Source: Thalassospira alkalitolerans (GTDB lineage Bacteria > Pseudomonadota > Alphaproteobacteria > Rhodospirillales > Thalassospiraceae). Taken from it: a stretch of 64,000 nt of DNA. The DNA is taken from the NCBI RefSeq assembly GCF_002115745.1, contig NZ_JFKB01000005.1, positions 186,001 through 250,000 of the forward strand, given 5' to 3'. The translations under genes and the position numbers were made by a program. The notes under the pieces are model-generated. The model made no database searches. It was not told where the DNA came from and saw nothing but the letters and a program-made list of their open reading frames with translations. How positions within the stretch are numbered: position 1 is the stretch's first letter; the number at the start of each line of letters is the position of its first letter. Below are positions 15,775 through 24,482 of the stretch, one piece after another.

Positions 15775-16596
15775 CTAATCCCATTTCGGGGCGAAATCGG
15801 GATCAATCAGGCGACCGTTTGAAATGGCCAATTCGGTGATGTCGGCCATTTCAGCTTCGGAAAGATTGAAATCAAAGATTTCGAAATTGGCCTTGGCGTT
15901 TTTAGGGGAACCCGATTTCGGGATCGCCATCACGTCATCCTGTTGCAAAAGCCAGCGCAAGGTGACCTGGGCCGCGGATTTGCCATGGGCATCGCCAATG
16001 GCGCGAAGTGTTGGATCGTTTAGAACTTTGGCGCGGGCCAGCGGGCAATAGGCGGTTAGCAGCATGTTATTTGCCCGCAAGCATTCGAGTACCTTCGACT
16101 GATCAAGATAGGGATGATATTCGACCTGATTGACGGCCAGCGGAAGGGCGCTGTGACCAACGGCGCGTTCGATCAGCTCGGTCGGGAAATTGGAAATCCC
16201 GATCAGGCGCGTCATGCCAAGGTTTTTGACCTCGTTTAAGGCGGCAATGGTTTCGCGCAGCGGGACATCCTCGGTCGGCCAATGCAGCAACAGCAGATCA
16301 ACATGATCAAGGTCAAGCTTGCGCAGGCTTTCAACAACCGAGGTCTGCAAATCACCACTTTGGAAGTTATCGGGCCAGATTTTGGTCGTCAGGAAATAAT
16401 CATCGCGCGCAAGACCCGATGATTTGAGGCCGCGACCAACGCCTTCTTCGTTGTGATACATCTGGGCGGTATCGAAATGGCGATAGCCAATTTCAGCCGC
16501 CGCAACGACCATTTTTTCAGCCGCTGCGTTATCAAGTTCGTAGGTGCCAAACCCAAGGGCTGGAATGCTCGTATCCTGCCAATTTCGGAAAATCAT
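15775..16596 (-). CDS. Aldo/keto reductase (2,5-diketo-D-gluconate reductase type)
   Basis: This 273-aa NADPH-dependent oxidoreductase has a TIM-barrel fold. The catalytic tetrad is visible: Asp and Tyr in RHFDTAQMYHNEEGVG (about residues 39-54), Lys in LTTKIW near 70 and His in LLLHWP near 104. The coenzyme-binding part includes GISNF, NQVEYHPYL and AIPKSGSPKN. The pattern and length fit DkgA/DkgB-like enzymes that reduce small aldehydes and keto sugars. It stands alone, with no pathway gene beside it, so a detoxification role is as likely as ketogluconate metabolism. Confidence 0.9.
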   Translation of the reverse strand: MIFRNWQDTSIPALGFGTYELDNAAAEKMVVAAAEIGYRHFDTAQMYHNEEGVGRGLKSSGLARDDYFLTTKIWPDNFQSGDLQTSVVESLRKLDLDHVDLLLLHWPTEDVPLRETIAALNEVKNLGMTRLIGISNFPTELIERAVGHSALPLAVNQVEYHPYLDQSKVLECLRANNMLLTAYCPLARAKVLNDPTLRAIGDAHGKSAAQVTLRWLLQQDDVMAIPKSGSPKNAKANFEIFDFNLSEAEMADITELAISNGRLIDPDFAPKWD

Positions 16597-16901
16597 GATG
16601 TTCTACCCCCTTTTGCTTTGTTTGATTGTTTTGAGAGCGTTGGAAAACGAAAGACAGTTTTCCCAACCTGCGCCAAATTTAGTGCGCCACAAGAGCATCG
16701 CAACCTGTACGGTTGGATGAGGTATGCCTCTTTTGAAGGGGATCGGTAGCACATTGCCCTGAAAACAAACAAGAAAAAGAGCGGCCACAAGAAATGGGCC
16801 GCCCAAAGTTCAGGACTTAGAGTGAGGCTGTATCAAGCCAAGACCCAATCTGGTCCAATTTTAGGTTGAATGCCTTGATGTGGCTCAAAGACCCAAAAGT
16901 T
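16597..16901. other. Intergenic region with a minus-strand terminator
   Basis: This 305-bp gap lies between the reductase start and the CobW-type gene end, both on the minus strand. A GCGGCC/GGCCGC stem (16781-16802), followed on the minus strand by TCTTTTTCTTG, is a plausible terminator for the hisI-cobW unit. The remainder would hold the reductase promoter. I see no RNA gene or credible small ORF. Confidence 0.55.
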
Positions 16902-18038
16902 TTACAGGTTTTTGCCGTGACCCGGCGTTGTCGCGGTTTCTGCTGTTTCAGAAGCCGCGGCATTTAAATGATAAAGTGAGTCCCGGATGACTTGCGGCCC
17001 AAGGTCTTTGGTGATGAAAACGATCTTTGATCGATGATCATCATCAGGCCAGCCGGGCAGGGTGGCGGGGGGATGGAAAACATGCTGCACGGCGTGAATG
17101 GCAACCGGGTTGCTTTCCCCGACAAGGTTTAAGATGCCCTTGACCCGCAAAAGGCTTTCGCCGCGCATCTGGGTAAAGATTTCAGCCCAGGTCACAAAGG
17201 CATCCCAATGCAGCGGTTCGTCAAAGGTAATGCAGAAGGACCGGATGTGATCATCATGGCGGTTCACGTCATGGGGCGGGTGATTGTGGCTGTGTTCATG
17301 ATCGTGCTTATGATCGTGTTCATGTTCATGACTTTCATCGCCATGCTGCTCATAGGCCTCGTCATGCAGCCATTTTTGCACATCCATGCTTTTGGTCGTC
17401 GGATCATATAGTCCGGCGTTGAAAAGTTTGGAGGGGTCAATATCGCCCATGGATACCACATGGATCGGCGCGGCCGGGTTCAGGTGGCGCAGGCGGGTTT
17501 CAAGCGATGAACGGGTGGCGTTATCGGCCAGATCGGATTTGGTGATCAGGATGCGGTCGGCAACGGCGGCCTGTTTGACACTTTCGGGATGGGTATCAAG
17601 CTGCCCTTCGCCGTGCAGGGCATCAACCGTGGTGACGACGCTATCGAGGCGAAATTTGCTGGTGAGAAGCGGGTCGGTCATCAGAGTGTGCAGGATCGGG
17701 GCGGGATCAGCCAGACCGGTGGTTTCGATGATTACCCGGTCAAATGCGGGAACTTCACCGCGTGTGCGTTTGACAAATAAATCGCGCAGGCCGGAAATCA
17801 GATCGCCGCGCACCGAACAGCAAATGCAGCCGGAATTTAACAAAACCACATCTTCGGAGACTTCGCGGACCAAAAGATGATCCAGCCCGATATCGCCAAA
17901 TTCATTGATCAGGACGGCGGTTTTATCCATGCCGTCATGGGAAAGAAGGGCGTTGAGCAGGGTTGTTTTACCACTGCCAAGAAAGCCGGTGATGACCGTG
18001 GTGGCGATGCGTTCGGCCTGTTCGTTTGCAATCGACAT
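16902..18038 (-). CDS. CobW/COG0523 family GTPase, putative zinc chaperone
   Basis: This G3E-family metallochaperone GTPase has an N-terminal Walker A GFLGSGKTT, the metal-binding GCICC motif, the guanine-recognition TKSD motif and a C-terminal CobW_C domain (from about residue 265). Between them is a histidine-rich linker of HEHDH-type repeats that should bind zinc. ATG 18038 gives 378 aa with the usual N-terminus; ATG 18056 upstream would overlap hisI by 14 nt. COG0523 proteins under Zur control deliver or spare zinc under limitation. Position after hisI, itself a zinc enzyme, and opposite zur-znuCB makes that role likely. The Zur box at 18494 probably controls it through hisI. Confidence 0.88.
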   Translation of the reverse strand: MSIANEQAERIATTVITGFLGSGKTTLLNALLSHDGMDKTAVLINEFGDIGLDHLLVREVSEDVVLLNSGCICCSVRGDLISGLRDLFVKRTRGEVPAFDRVIIETTGLADPAPILHTLMTDPLLTSKFRLDSVVTTVDALHGEGQLDTHPESVKQAAVADRILITKSDLADNATRSSLETRLRHLNPAAPIHVVSMGDIDPSKLFNAGLYDPTTKSMDVQKWLHDEAYEQHGDESHEHEHDHKHDHEHSHNHPPHDVNRHDDHIRSFCITFDEPLHWDAFVTWAEIFTQMRGESLLRVKGILNLVGESNPVAIHAVQHVFHPPATLPGWPDDDHRSKIVFITKDLGPQVIRDSLYHLNAAASETAETATTPGHGKNL

Positions 18039-18042
18039 GTGA

Positions 18043-18441
18043 TTATTTCTTGCCATAGAGGTCTTCGACGGAAACTTCCGGTTCGGAAATCACCACTTCG
18101 ACGCCATCGCGCGCGGCGAAATAGAAACAGTTGCGCCGCCCGGTATGGCAAGCAACCCCAAGCTGATCGACCTGCACCAGCACGGTGTCCTGATCGCAGT
18201 CATAGCGAAAATCGATCAGTTTTTGAACCTGGCCGGAGCTTTCCCCCTTGCGCCACAGCTTGCCCCGCGAGCGCGAGAAATAGCAAACCCGCCCGGTATC
18301 AAGCGTTTCAATCACCGCATCACGGTTCATCCATGCCATCATCAGGATTTCGCCGCTGTCATGTTGTTGGGCGATTGCCGGGATCAGGCCGCTTTCATTG
18401 AATTTCAGTTTGTCGGCAATCTGTGCATTGGCGGCGGTCAT
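18043..18441 (-). CDS. hisI: Phosphoribosyl-AMP cyclohydrolase
   Basis: HisI opens the adenine ring of phosphoribosyl-AMP, the third step of histidine synthesis, and needs zinc. The 132-aa protein shows LMMAWMNRDAV, YFSRSRGKLWRKGESSG, the metal-binding DCDQD and the zinc cysteines in CHTGRRNCF. ATG 18441 is chosen because GGAG lies 6 nt upstream and it matches the usual length; the frame is open 16 codons further. There is no hisE domain, as usual in alphaproteobacteria. It lies outside a his cluster, in a zinc-homeostasis divergon. It may be a Zur-regulated copy that helps keep histidine synthesis running when zinc is short, or the only copy. Confidence 0.92.
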   Translation of the reverse strand: MTAANAQIADKLKFNESGLIPAIAQQHDSGEILMMAWMNRDAVIETLDTGRVCYFSRSRGKLWRKGESSGQVQKLIDFRYDCDQDTVLVQVDQLGVACHTGRRNCFYFAARDGVEVVISEPEVSVEDLYGKK

Positions 18442-18493
18442 GGGGGGCTCCGGTCGATGGTTGTTGACTTTTCGCGGCGGGCGCGTCAAGAAA

Positions 18494-18513
18494 TGATATA
18501 TTATAACATATCA
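18494..18513. promoter_or_regulatory. Zur box between hisI-cobW and zur-znuCB
   Basis: TGATATATTATAACATATCA is a 20-bp inverted repeat with a single mismatched pair. It closely resembles the AT-rich, TATAAC-containing Zur operators described in alphaproteobacteria. It sits in the 120-bp gap between two divergent units of zinc-related genes, so one dimeric Zur site could repress both. Confidence 0.75.
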
Positions 18514-18562
18514 CCCTGTGCCACGGCTTTTTGTACTTTTATATGCCATGGCCTGACTTCGG

Positions 18563-19048
18563 ATGTGCGACATGACCGACCTTTTCCCGAAAAAGGGCCA
18601 CGATCACGACAGATGTATCGATAGCGCAATCGCGCAGGCAGAGAAAGTCTGTGAAGCGGAAAGCGCGCGATTTACCGATATGCGCCGCAAGGTTTTTAGC
18701 CTGATATGGCAATCGCACAAGGCGGTTACGGCCTATGAGTTGCTTGATATTTTGCAATCCGAAGGGCTGCGCGTACAGCCGCCAACGGTTTATCGGGCGC
18801 TGGAATTTTTAACCGATCTTAGATTGGTGCATCGGATTGAATCGCTGAATGCCTATTTCGGCTGCGATCAGCCTGATTGTGATCATCTGGGGCAGTATTT
18901 CATCTGTACAAAATGTGGCCGTGTTGCCGAGGCCGTGGACGAAGATATGAGCATCGCGGTGCGCAAGGCCGCCAAGCAGGTCGCGTTTAAAATCGAAGCC
19001 ACCACCATTGAAATCAAAGGCCTGTGCCATGACTGCACCACTCATTGA
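18563..19048 (+). CDS. zur: Fur-family regulator, zinc uptake repressor Zur
   Basis: This 161-aa Fur-superfamily repressor has a winged-helix domain (about residues 35-95, with TAYELLDILQ and PPTVYRALEFL). Its dimerisation domain carries two CxxC pairs, FICTKCG near 113 and GLCHDC near 155, which form the structural zinc site. Its position directly before znuC and znuB, with overlap to znuC, and the palindrome upstream argue for Zur over Fur or PerR. ATG 18572 is an equally plausible start. It likely represses its own operon and the divergent hisI-cobW unit when zinc is sufficient. Confidence 0.88.
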   Translation: MCDMTDLFPKKGHDHDRCIDSAIAQAEKVCEAESARFTDMRRKVFSLIWQSHKAVTAYELLDILQSEGLRVQPPTVYRALEFLTDLRLVHRIESLNAYFGCDQPDCDHLGQYFICTKCGRVAEAVDEDMSIAVRKAAKQVAFKIEATTIEIKGLCHDCTTH

Positions 19049-19862
19049 AGGACGGGGACTGAGCCTTTCCTTTGGCAATGAACGGGTGCTTGATAACGTT
19101 ACATTGTCTATCGCGGCCGGCGAGATCATGACCCTGATCGGGCCGAATGGCGCGGGGAAATCGACACTGGTAAAGACCCTTTTGGGGCTTCAACGCGCCG
19201 ATGAGGGCGAGGTTATTCGAAAACCCGGCCTTCGCATTGGCTATGTACCGCAAAAGCTTTCGATTGATCAGGTCCTGCCGATGACGGCAAAGCGTTTCCT
19301 GACACTAACGCGGGCGGCATCGCGTGCGGATTGCGAGAAAGTTCTGGCTCAGGTTGGGGCAAGCCATGTGATTGACAATCAGATGAGCAGCCTTTCGGGC
19401 GGGGAAACCCAGCGCGTGATGTTGGCGCGCACTCTTTTGCTGCGCCCGGAATTGCTGGTGCTGGATGAACCGACCCAGGGGGTGGATGTGACCGGGCAGG
19501 CGGAACTTTATCGCCTGATCGATGATATCCGGCGCGAATTTAATTGTGCGGTCCTGATGATTTCGCATGACCTTCATCTTGTGATGGCCAAGACCGACCA
19601 TGTTGTGTGTTTTAACCGGCATGTCTGTTGCTCTGGCATTCCCGAAACCGTGCGCCAGCACCCGGAATACCGGTCGCTGTTTGGCGATCAGGCGGCCGAT
19701 GCGATTGGCATTTATCATCATGCCCATGATCACGAACATGATCTTTCGGGGCATGTGGTGGACGGATGTGGCCATGATCATTCTCTCGACCATGACCATT
19801 CTCATGATCATCATGCGCATTCTGGTGCGGGTGTAAAAGAACGGGTGGGACAGGTAAAATGA
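19029..19862 (+). CDS. znuC: Zinc ABC transporter ATP-binding protein
   Basis: The start is the ATG at 19029, with AAAGG upstream, overlapping the end of zur by 20 nt. The 277-aa ATPase has Walker A GPNGAGKST near residue 36, signature LSGGETQR near 128, Walker B LLVLDEPT near 147 and the switch His in ISHDLH. The last 50 residues are a histidine-rich tail (HHAHDHEHD and HDHSHDHH) that may bind zinc and sense or buffer it. It energises the ZnuB permease, whose start overlaps by 4 nt. Confidence 0.93.
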   Translation: MTAPLIEGRGLSLSFGNERVLDNVTLSIAAGEIMTLIGPNGAGKSTLVKTLLGLQRADEGEVIRKPGLRIGYVPQKLSIDQVLPMTAKRFLTLTRAASRADCEKVLAQVGASHVIDNQMSSLSGGETQRVMLARTLLLRPELLVLDEPTQGVDVTGQAELYRLIDDIRREFNCAVLMISHDLHLVMAKTDHVVCFNRHVCCSGIPETVRQHPEYRSLFGDQAADAIGIYHHAHDHEHDLSGHVVDGCGHDHSLDHDHSHDHHAHSGAGVKERVGQVK

Positions 19863-20665
19863 TGGATGATTTCCTGACCCGTGCCGTGATCGGCGGTATT
19901 TTGCTGGCCTGTGTGTGCGGGCCGTTCGGGGCGTTTATCGTTTGGCGTCGGATGGCGTTTTTTGGCGATACGCTGGCGCATTCAGCCTTGCTGGGGGTTG
20001 CACTTGGCCTTTTGCTTGGGGTTGATGTGCGGATCGGCATGATTGCGACCTGTTTGGCGGCGGCATTGATCCTTGCCATCGGGCAACGGCAAAGCCGACT
20101 TGGCAATGATACGGTTTTGGGGATGCTGGCCCATTCGACCCTGGCACTTGGCATGGTGGCGCTGGCCTTTGTCCAAGGTGTTGCGGTTGATATCATGGCC
20201 TATTTGTTTGGCGATATTCTGGCGGTGAATGTTGCCGATATCTGGCTTTTGGCGCTGGGCGGTGGTTCGGCATTGTTGATGCTGATCTGGATGTGGCGGC
20301 CGTTGCTGGCGGTGACGGTTAGCCCGGAAATTGCCGCGGCTGAAGGTATCCCGGTTGAACGGCTGCGCCTGATTTTCATGTTGCTGATGGCGGTTGTGAT
20401 TGGCATGGCGATCAAGATTGTCGGGGTGCTTTTGATTACAGCGCTTTTGATTGTTCCTGCCGCCAGTGCGCGGTTCTTTGCCAGAACGCCGGAACAAATG
20501 GCGATTGGTGCGGCCTTGTTCGGGGCCGGTGCCGTGATGGGCGGGATCAGCCTTTCATGGCATATCGATAGCCCGGCCGGGCCAAGTATTGTGATTTCGG
20601 CGGCGATGTTGTTTTTGGTGTGTTGTTGTGTATCTCCCATTTTAAGGTGTATGCATAAAACATAA
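19859..20665 (+). CDS. znuB: Zinc ABC transporter permease
   Basis: The 268-aa protein of the ABC-3 permease family has about eight membrane segments. Landmarks are FGAFIVWRRMAFFGDTLAHSALLG near residues 22-45, DIMAYLFGDIL near 112, VGVLLITALLIVPAASAR near 190 and DSPAGPSIV near 240. It starts within the znuC stop (ATGA overlap). No znuA binding-protein gene follows or precedes in this window, so the periplasmic partner must be encoded elsewhere. Confidence 0.93.
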   Translation: MMDDFLTRAVIGGILLACVCGPFGAFIVWRRMAFFGDTLAHSALLGVALGLLLGVDVRIGMIATCLAAALILAIGQRQSRLGNDTVLGMLAHSTLALGMVALAFVQGVAVDIMAYLFGDILAVNVADIWLLALGGGSALLMLIWMWRPLLAVTVSPEIAAAEGIPVERLRLIFMLLMAVVIGMAIKIVGVLLITALLIVPAASARFFARTPEQMAIGAALFGAGAVMGGISLSWHIDSPAGPSIVISAAMLFLVCCCVSPILRCMHKT

Positions 20666-20682
20666 TTCTCGCTTTAAAATGG

Positions 20683-21627
20683 ATGCAATCAATGGTGCCT
20701 AATAGAAGTTATTACCGTGTTATGGCTGGCGCAAAGAGCGCTTTTGCAAACGAGTGCTTTAAGGGAGGGTTCATTGGTGGTGACTGGGGGATTCATCAGA
20801 ATTTAGAAGGTTTCCTGCCAGAGCAATGGCGTGATTTTAATCGAGAATTCATTCCAGTTTATCTGGTGGAAAATCCAGAGAAGACGCGGGTCGCTGCTGG
20901 TTTGGCGTGTGGCATGCTTTATACGATCAGCAAGGGGATGCTTGTTGGTGATGTGATTTTGTGCCCGACGGGTGCAGGGCAGTATTATGTTGGCGAAATC
21001 GTTTCAGATTATTATTACGTTGAAGGTCAGATACTGCCTCATAGAAGGCGGATAAAGTGGTTTGACCATGGCTTGTCACGCGATGAGTTAAGTCAGCCAC
21101 TCAGGGCTTCTGCCGGTTCGATTGGAACTGTTAGCAACATAACCAAGCATGCAGAGGAGCTTGAGATCTTGCTTTCGGGGAAGAAACCCCCATCCCTTAT
21201 TCACAGTGATGCTGATGTAGAAGATCCTGCTGTTTTTGCTTTGGAAAAACATTTGGAAGATTTTCTTGTTTCAAACTGGCAACACACTGAATTGGGGGCG
21301 AATTTCGAGATATATAGCGAGGATGGTGAATTGGTCGGTCAACAGTATCCGAGTGATACGGGACCGCTTGATATACTGGCAATCAGTAAGGATAGAAAAA
21401 CTTTGCTGGTGGTTGAATTGAAGCGCGGACGAGCAAGTGACGTCGTTGTTGGTCAAATTCAACGTTATATGGGGTACGTCAAAGGTGAGCTTGCCGAAGT
21501 GGGGCAAAGTGTTCAGGGCGTGATCATTGCTCTTGAGGATGATCTTCGATTGCGGCGAGCCCTAAGTGTTGCCAATAATATATCGTTTTACAGATATCAG
21601 GTTTCTTTTCGTTTGATGGCAGGTTGA
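20683..21627 (+). CDS. Restriction endonuclease-like protein with PD-(D/E)XK (NucS/Mrr-type) C-terminal domain
   Basis: The 314-aa protein has two parts. The N-terminal half (about residues 8-165) carries SYYRVMAGAKS, ECFKGGFIGGDWGI, WRDFNREFIPVYL, AAGLACGMLYTISKGMLVGDVILCPTG and GSIGTVSNITKHAEE. I recognise this as a conserved sensing or DNA-binding-like module in orphan restriction proteins. The C-terminal half (about 210-310) holds the nuclease core: GPLDILAISKDRKTLLVVELKRG with the Asp and the ExK pair, then QIQRYMGYV. No methylase gene is nearby, so this is a solitary, possibly modification-dependent defence nuclease. Codon use is more AT-rich than the znu genes, which suggests insertion after znuB. 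ATG 20692 is an alternative start. Confidence 0.7.
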   Translation: MQSMVPNRSYYRVMAGAKSAFANECFKGGFIGGDWGIHQNLEGFLPEQWRDFNREFIPVYLVENPEKTRVAAGLACGMLYTISKGMLVGDVILCPTGAGQYYVGEIVSDYYYVEGQILPHRRRIKWFDHGLSRDELSQPLRASAGSIGTVSNITKHAEELEILLSGKKPPSLIHSDADVEDPAVFALEKHLEDFLVSNWQHTELGANFEIYSEDGELVGQQYPSDTGPLDILAISKDRKTLLVVELKRGRASDVVVGQIQRYMGYVKGELAEVGQSVQGVIIALEDDLRLRRALSVANNISFYRYQVSFRLMAG

Positions 21628-21713
21628 TGGTCTACGGGACAGCCGGCCGGATGTGACTGGATACGGTCTGTTATTAGCGCCTATCTGGAAAAAGACGTGA
21701 AAAGGAGCCGATG

Positions 21714-21950
21714 ATGGAAAACCTTACCGAATTTCTGGGTTGGTGCACCGTTCTTAATCTGGTGATGTTGTTAGGTGCGACCATCTGTGTGACGGTTTTT
21801 CGCCGACCGATGGTGTCGCTGCATGGGCGGATACTGGGGCTGGCACCCGATGATCTTAAGCGGATATATGTGAACTATCTCGCGTTTTTCAAAGTGCTGG
21901 TGATTGTGTTTAATGTGGTTCCCTATATCGCGCTCAAGCTCATCAATTAG
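21714..21950 (+). CDS. DUF6868-like small two-helix membrane protein
   Basis: The 78-aa protein has two hydrophobic helices (about residues 8-30 and 56-75) around a short loop, HGRILGLAPDDLKRIYVNY. The FLGWCTVLN start and FNVVPYIAL end fit a small family I know as DUF6868, of unknown role. AAGGAG ends 6 nt before ATG 21714, which is why it is preferred over ATG 21711. Confidence 0.7.
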   Translation: MENLTEFLGWCTVLNLVMLLGATICVTVFRRPMVSLHGRILGLAPDDLKRIYVNYLAFFKVLVIVFNVVPYIALKLIN

Positions 21951-21979
21951 GGTCATATTGCGCGATACAGGGTAATACG

Positions 21980-23164
21980 TCAGACGGTTTTTAGCCGTTC
22001 GAACCCGGCCTCAAGATCGGCAATCAGATCATCGGTGTCTTCGAGGCCGATATGCAGGCGGATCAACTGGCCGTCTTCATCCCATTTGGTCGCGGTGCGG
22101 ATCTTTTTCGGGTCAGAGGGCAGGATCAGGCTTTCAAAGCCGCCCCAGCTAAAGCCCATGCCAAACAAATCCATGTGATCGACCATATTGGCAAGCTGTG
22201 GCTTGGTGATCGGATGCAGGACAAAGGAAAACAGGCCCGATGCGCCGGTGAAATCACGTTTCCAGATGGCATGGCCGGGATCATCGGGCAGGCCGGGATG
22301 CAGCACACGTTTGACTTCGGGGCGGCCTTGCAACCACTTGGCGACTTTAAGGCCGCTTTCGTGATGCTGACGCAGTCTTACACCAAGAGTGCGAAGGCCG
22401 CGTTGCGCCAAATAGCAATCATCGGGGCCAATCGCATCGCCGGAAAGAACGACCTGTTTTTTGCAGGTGAGCAGGTCTTCCTCGGTGGCGGTGGTGATCG
22501 TGCCCATCATCACATCGGAATGACCGACGATATATTTGGTCCCGGCCTGGATCGAAATATCGACCCCCATGTCAAACGGGCGGCACAAAATTGGCGATGC
22601 CCAGGTGTTATCAAGCAAGACCTTGACCCCGCGTGCGTGGGCTGCCTTGGCGATGGCGGGGATATCTTGCATTTCAAAGGTTAGCGAGCCGGGGCTTTCA
22701 CACCAGACAAGCACAGTATTATCGCGGATCAGACCGGCAATATCGCCACCGATGGTCGGATCGTAATATTGTGTTTCAACGCCGAATTTTTTCAAAAACG
22801 TGTCGCACAGATTGCGCGTTGGAAAATAGGTGCTGTCAGTGACCAGAATATGATCACCCGGTTTGACAAGGGCGAGGATGGTGTTGGTGATCGCCGCAAC
22901 GCCAGATGAAACGCAGAGCGTGCCAAAGCCGCCTTCAAGTTCGGCAACGGCTTCTTCGAGCAGGAAGCGCGTTGGCGTGCCGTGGCGGCCATAGGTGACT
23001 TTGCCCGGCTTGGATGCCCCGGCCTGTTCAAGTTCGGCAAGGCTTTCAAACAAGATGGTTGAGGCATGCAAAACCGGCGGGTTGACGACACCGTGATACT
23101 GGCTGGAACGACGACCGGCATGCACCAGTTTTGTTGCGGGCTTTTGGGGGCGATTACCTGACAT
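21980..23164 (-). CDS. metC: Cystathionine beta-lyase (PLP-dependent trans-sulfuration enzyme)
   Basis: MetC cleaves cystathionine to homocysteine, pyruvate and ammonia in methionine synthesis. The 394-aa protein has YGRHGTPTRFLLEEAVAELEGG near residue 58, the PLP-phosphate site CVSSGVAAI near 84, an aspartate in LLDNTWASP and the Schiff-base lysine in AGTKYIVGHSDVMMG near 210. The C-terminal GMGFSWGGFESL and RLHIGLED segments are typical of the bacterial MetC group, rather than cystathionine gamma-synthase. It is divergent from the threonine dehydratase-like gene. Confidence 0.9.
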   Translation of the reverse strand: MSGNRPQKPATKLVHAGRRSSQYHGVVNPPVLHASTILFESLAELEQAGASKPGKVTYGRHGTPTRFLLEEAVAELEGGFGTLCVSSGVAAITNTILALVKPGDHILVTDSTYFPTRNLCDTFLKKFGVETQYYDPTIGGDIAGLIRDNTVLVWCESPGSLTFEMQDIPAIAKAAHARGVKVLLDNTWASPILCRPFDMGVDISIQAGTKYIVGHSDVMMGTITTATEEDLLTCKKQVVLSGDAIGPDDCYLAQRGLRTLGVRLRQHHESGLKVAKWLQGRPEVKRVLHPGLPDDPGHAIWKRDFTGASGLFSFVLHPITKPQLANMVDHMDLFGMGFSWGGFESLILPSDPKKIRTATKWDEDGQLIRLHIGLEDTDDLIADLEAGFERLKTV

Positions 23165-23375
23165 TAGGGGCTTTTCTCCTTGGGCGTGGCGCCTTGAATT
23201 TCATGTATAAGTCAAAGCATCTCAGCCCATCCGGTTCAAGGTTTTTTCACCGTAAAGAGTTGTGAAATCGTCATTCTGCGATATTTGAGTGCAAGGTTCT
23301 TATCTGAATTCCTCGCATCGGATTTCGCGCCGAGTTACAAAAGATCGACATACATTTGATGATCAAGGAGGCCCC

Positions 23376-24332
23376 GTGCTTGAACTTCAGGATTTCCGTG
23401 CGGCGCGCTGCGCCATTTCTGACCATATGCGCCTGACCCCGGTCTTTGCGCCGAAAAATTATAGCGATAAATCGGTTTTCCCGGATCGGGATCGTCTTCC
23501 GGATTTGTATCTTAAGCTTGAAAATATGCAGATTTCCGGATCGTTCAAAGCGCGCGGGGCAATGAATGCCGCGCTGGCCCTTGATGAAGACAAGCGGGCA
23601 AACGGGCTTTGTACCGCATCGGGCGGCAATCATGGCATGGGGGTGATTAATGCCGCGCGCGTGCTGGGCGTTGCGGTCAAAATCTTTTTGCCGACCAATA
23701 CGCCCAAGCCAAAGATCGAAAAACTGCGCAAGCAGGGCGTTGATGTCGCGCTTGTCGGGGCGGTTTGGGATGATGCCAACCGGGCAGCGATGGATCATGC
23801 GCGTGAAACTGGCATGGCCTATATCCATCCGTTTGCGGATCCGCGCGTGATTGCGGGCCAAGGCACCATCGCGCTTGAGATGCTGGAACAGCAGGCTGAT
23901 CTTGATACGCTGGTGGTGGCGATTGGCGGCGGCGGGCTGATTTCCGGTGTGGCGACGGCGGCCAAGATGCTGCGCCCGTCGATCCGGGTGATCGGGGTCG
24001 AGCCGACAGGCGCGCCAACCCTGTTTGAAAGCCTGAAAAATAATACGGTCGCGACACTGCCAAGTGTCAATACCGCCGCAACCAGCTTGGCGCCGCGTCA
24101 GTCATCGGCCTTGAATGTCGATCTGATCGGCAAGAATGTTGATCGTATTGTGCTGGTCAGTGATGATGAGATGCGTGATGCCGCGCGCTGGCTGTGGCGG
24201 GAATTGGGACTTTCGGTCGAACTTTCGGCCGCGGCCGGGATTGCGGCGATTATGGCAGGCCGTCTTGGTGTTGAGAATCCCGGCAAGGTTGGTGTGATTA
24301 TCTGTGGGACCGGTGCAGATGGGATGAGCTGA
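23376..24332 (+). CDS. Threonine/serine ammonia-lyase-like PLP enzyme
   Basis: GTG 23376 is preceded by AAGGAG at good distance and gives 318 aa; the upstream open extension lacks family sequence. The fold-type II PLP motifs are present: SFKARGA with the catalytic Lys near residue 52, SGGNHG near 83 and GGGGLISG near 182, with a late cysteine in IICGTGADG. There is no C-terminal ACT regulatory domain, so it is a short, catabolic-type dehydratase deaminating threonine or serine, or a racemase of the same fold. A strong terminator follows. Confidence 0.85.
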   Translation: MLELQDFRAARCAISDHMRLTPVFAPKNYSDKSVFPDRDRLPDLYLKLENMQISGSFKARGAMNAALALDEDKRANGLCTASGGNHGMGVINAARVLGVAVKIFLPTNTPKPKIEKLRKQGVDVALVGAVWDDANRAAMDHARETGMAYIHPFADPRVIAGQGTIALEMLEQQADLDTLVVAIGGGGLISGVATAAKMLRPSIRVIGVEPTGAPTLFESLKNNTVATLPSVNTAATSLAPRQSSALNVDLIGKNVDRIVLVSDDEMRDAARWLWRELGLSVELSAAAGIAAIMAGRLGVENPGKVGVIICGTGADGMS

Positions 24333-24361
24333 TTTTGCTTGGTTCGCCTTGTGCATAAAAT

Positions 24362-24397
24362 AAAAAAGGACGAAGCCGTTGGGCTTCGTCCTTTTTT
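24362..24397. terminator. Bidirectional terminator between dehydratase and rpmF
   Basis: A 16-bp perfect stem (AAAAAAGGACGAAGCC and complement) with a GTTG loop has A and T runs on both sides. It serves the convergent genes on either side. Confidence 0.92.
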
Positions 24398-24404
24398 AAA
24401 CCAA

Positions 24405-24429
24405 ACGCCATCCGAAAAACGGATGGCGT
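24405..24429 (-). terminator. Second hairpin downstream of rpmF
   Basis: ACGCCATCCG pairs with CGGATGGCGT over an AAAAA loop. It stands between rpmF and the main terminator and may act as a transcript-end stabiliser. Confidence 0.6.
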
Positions 24430-24482
24430 GGAAACTTGTCGCGTCGCAAACCGCCAAAGAGCCAAGGCCCTTTGGAACGGAA

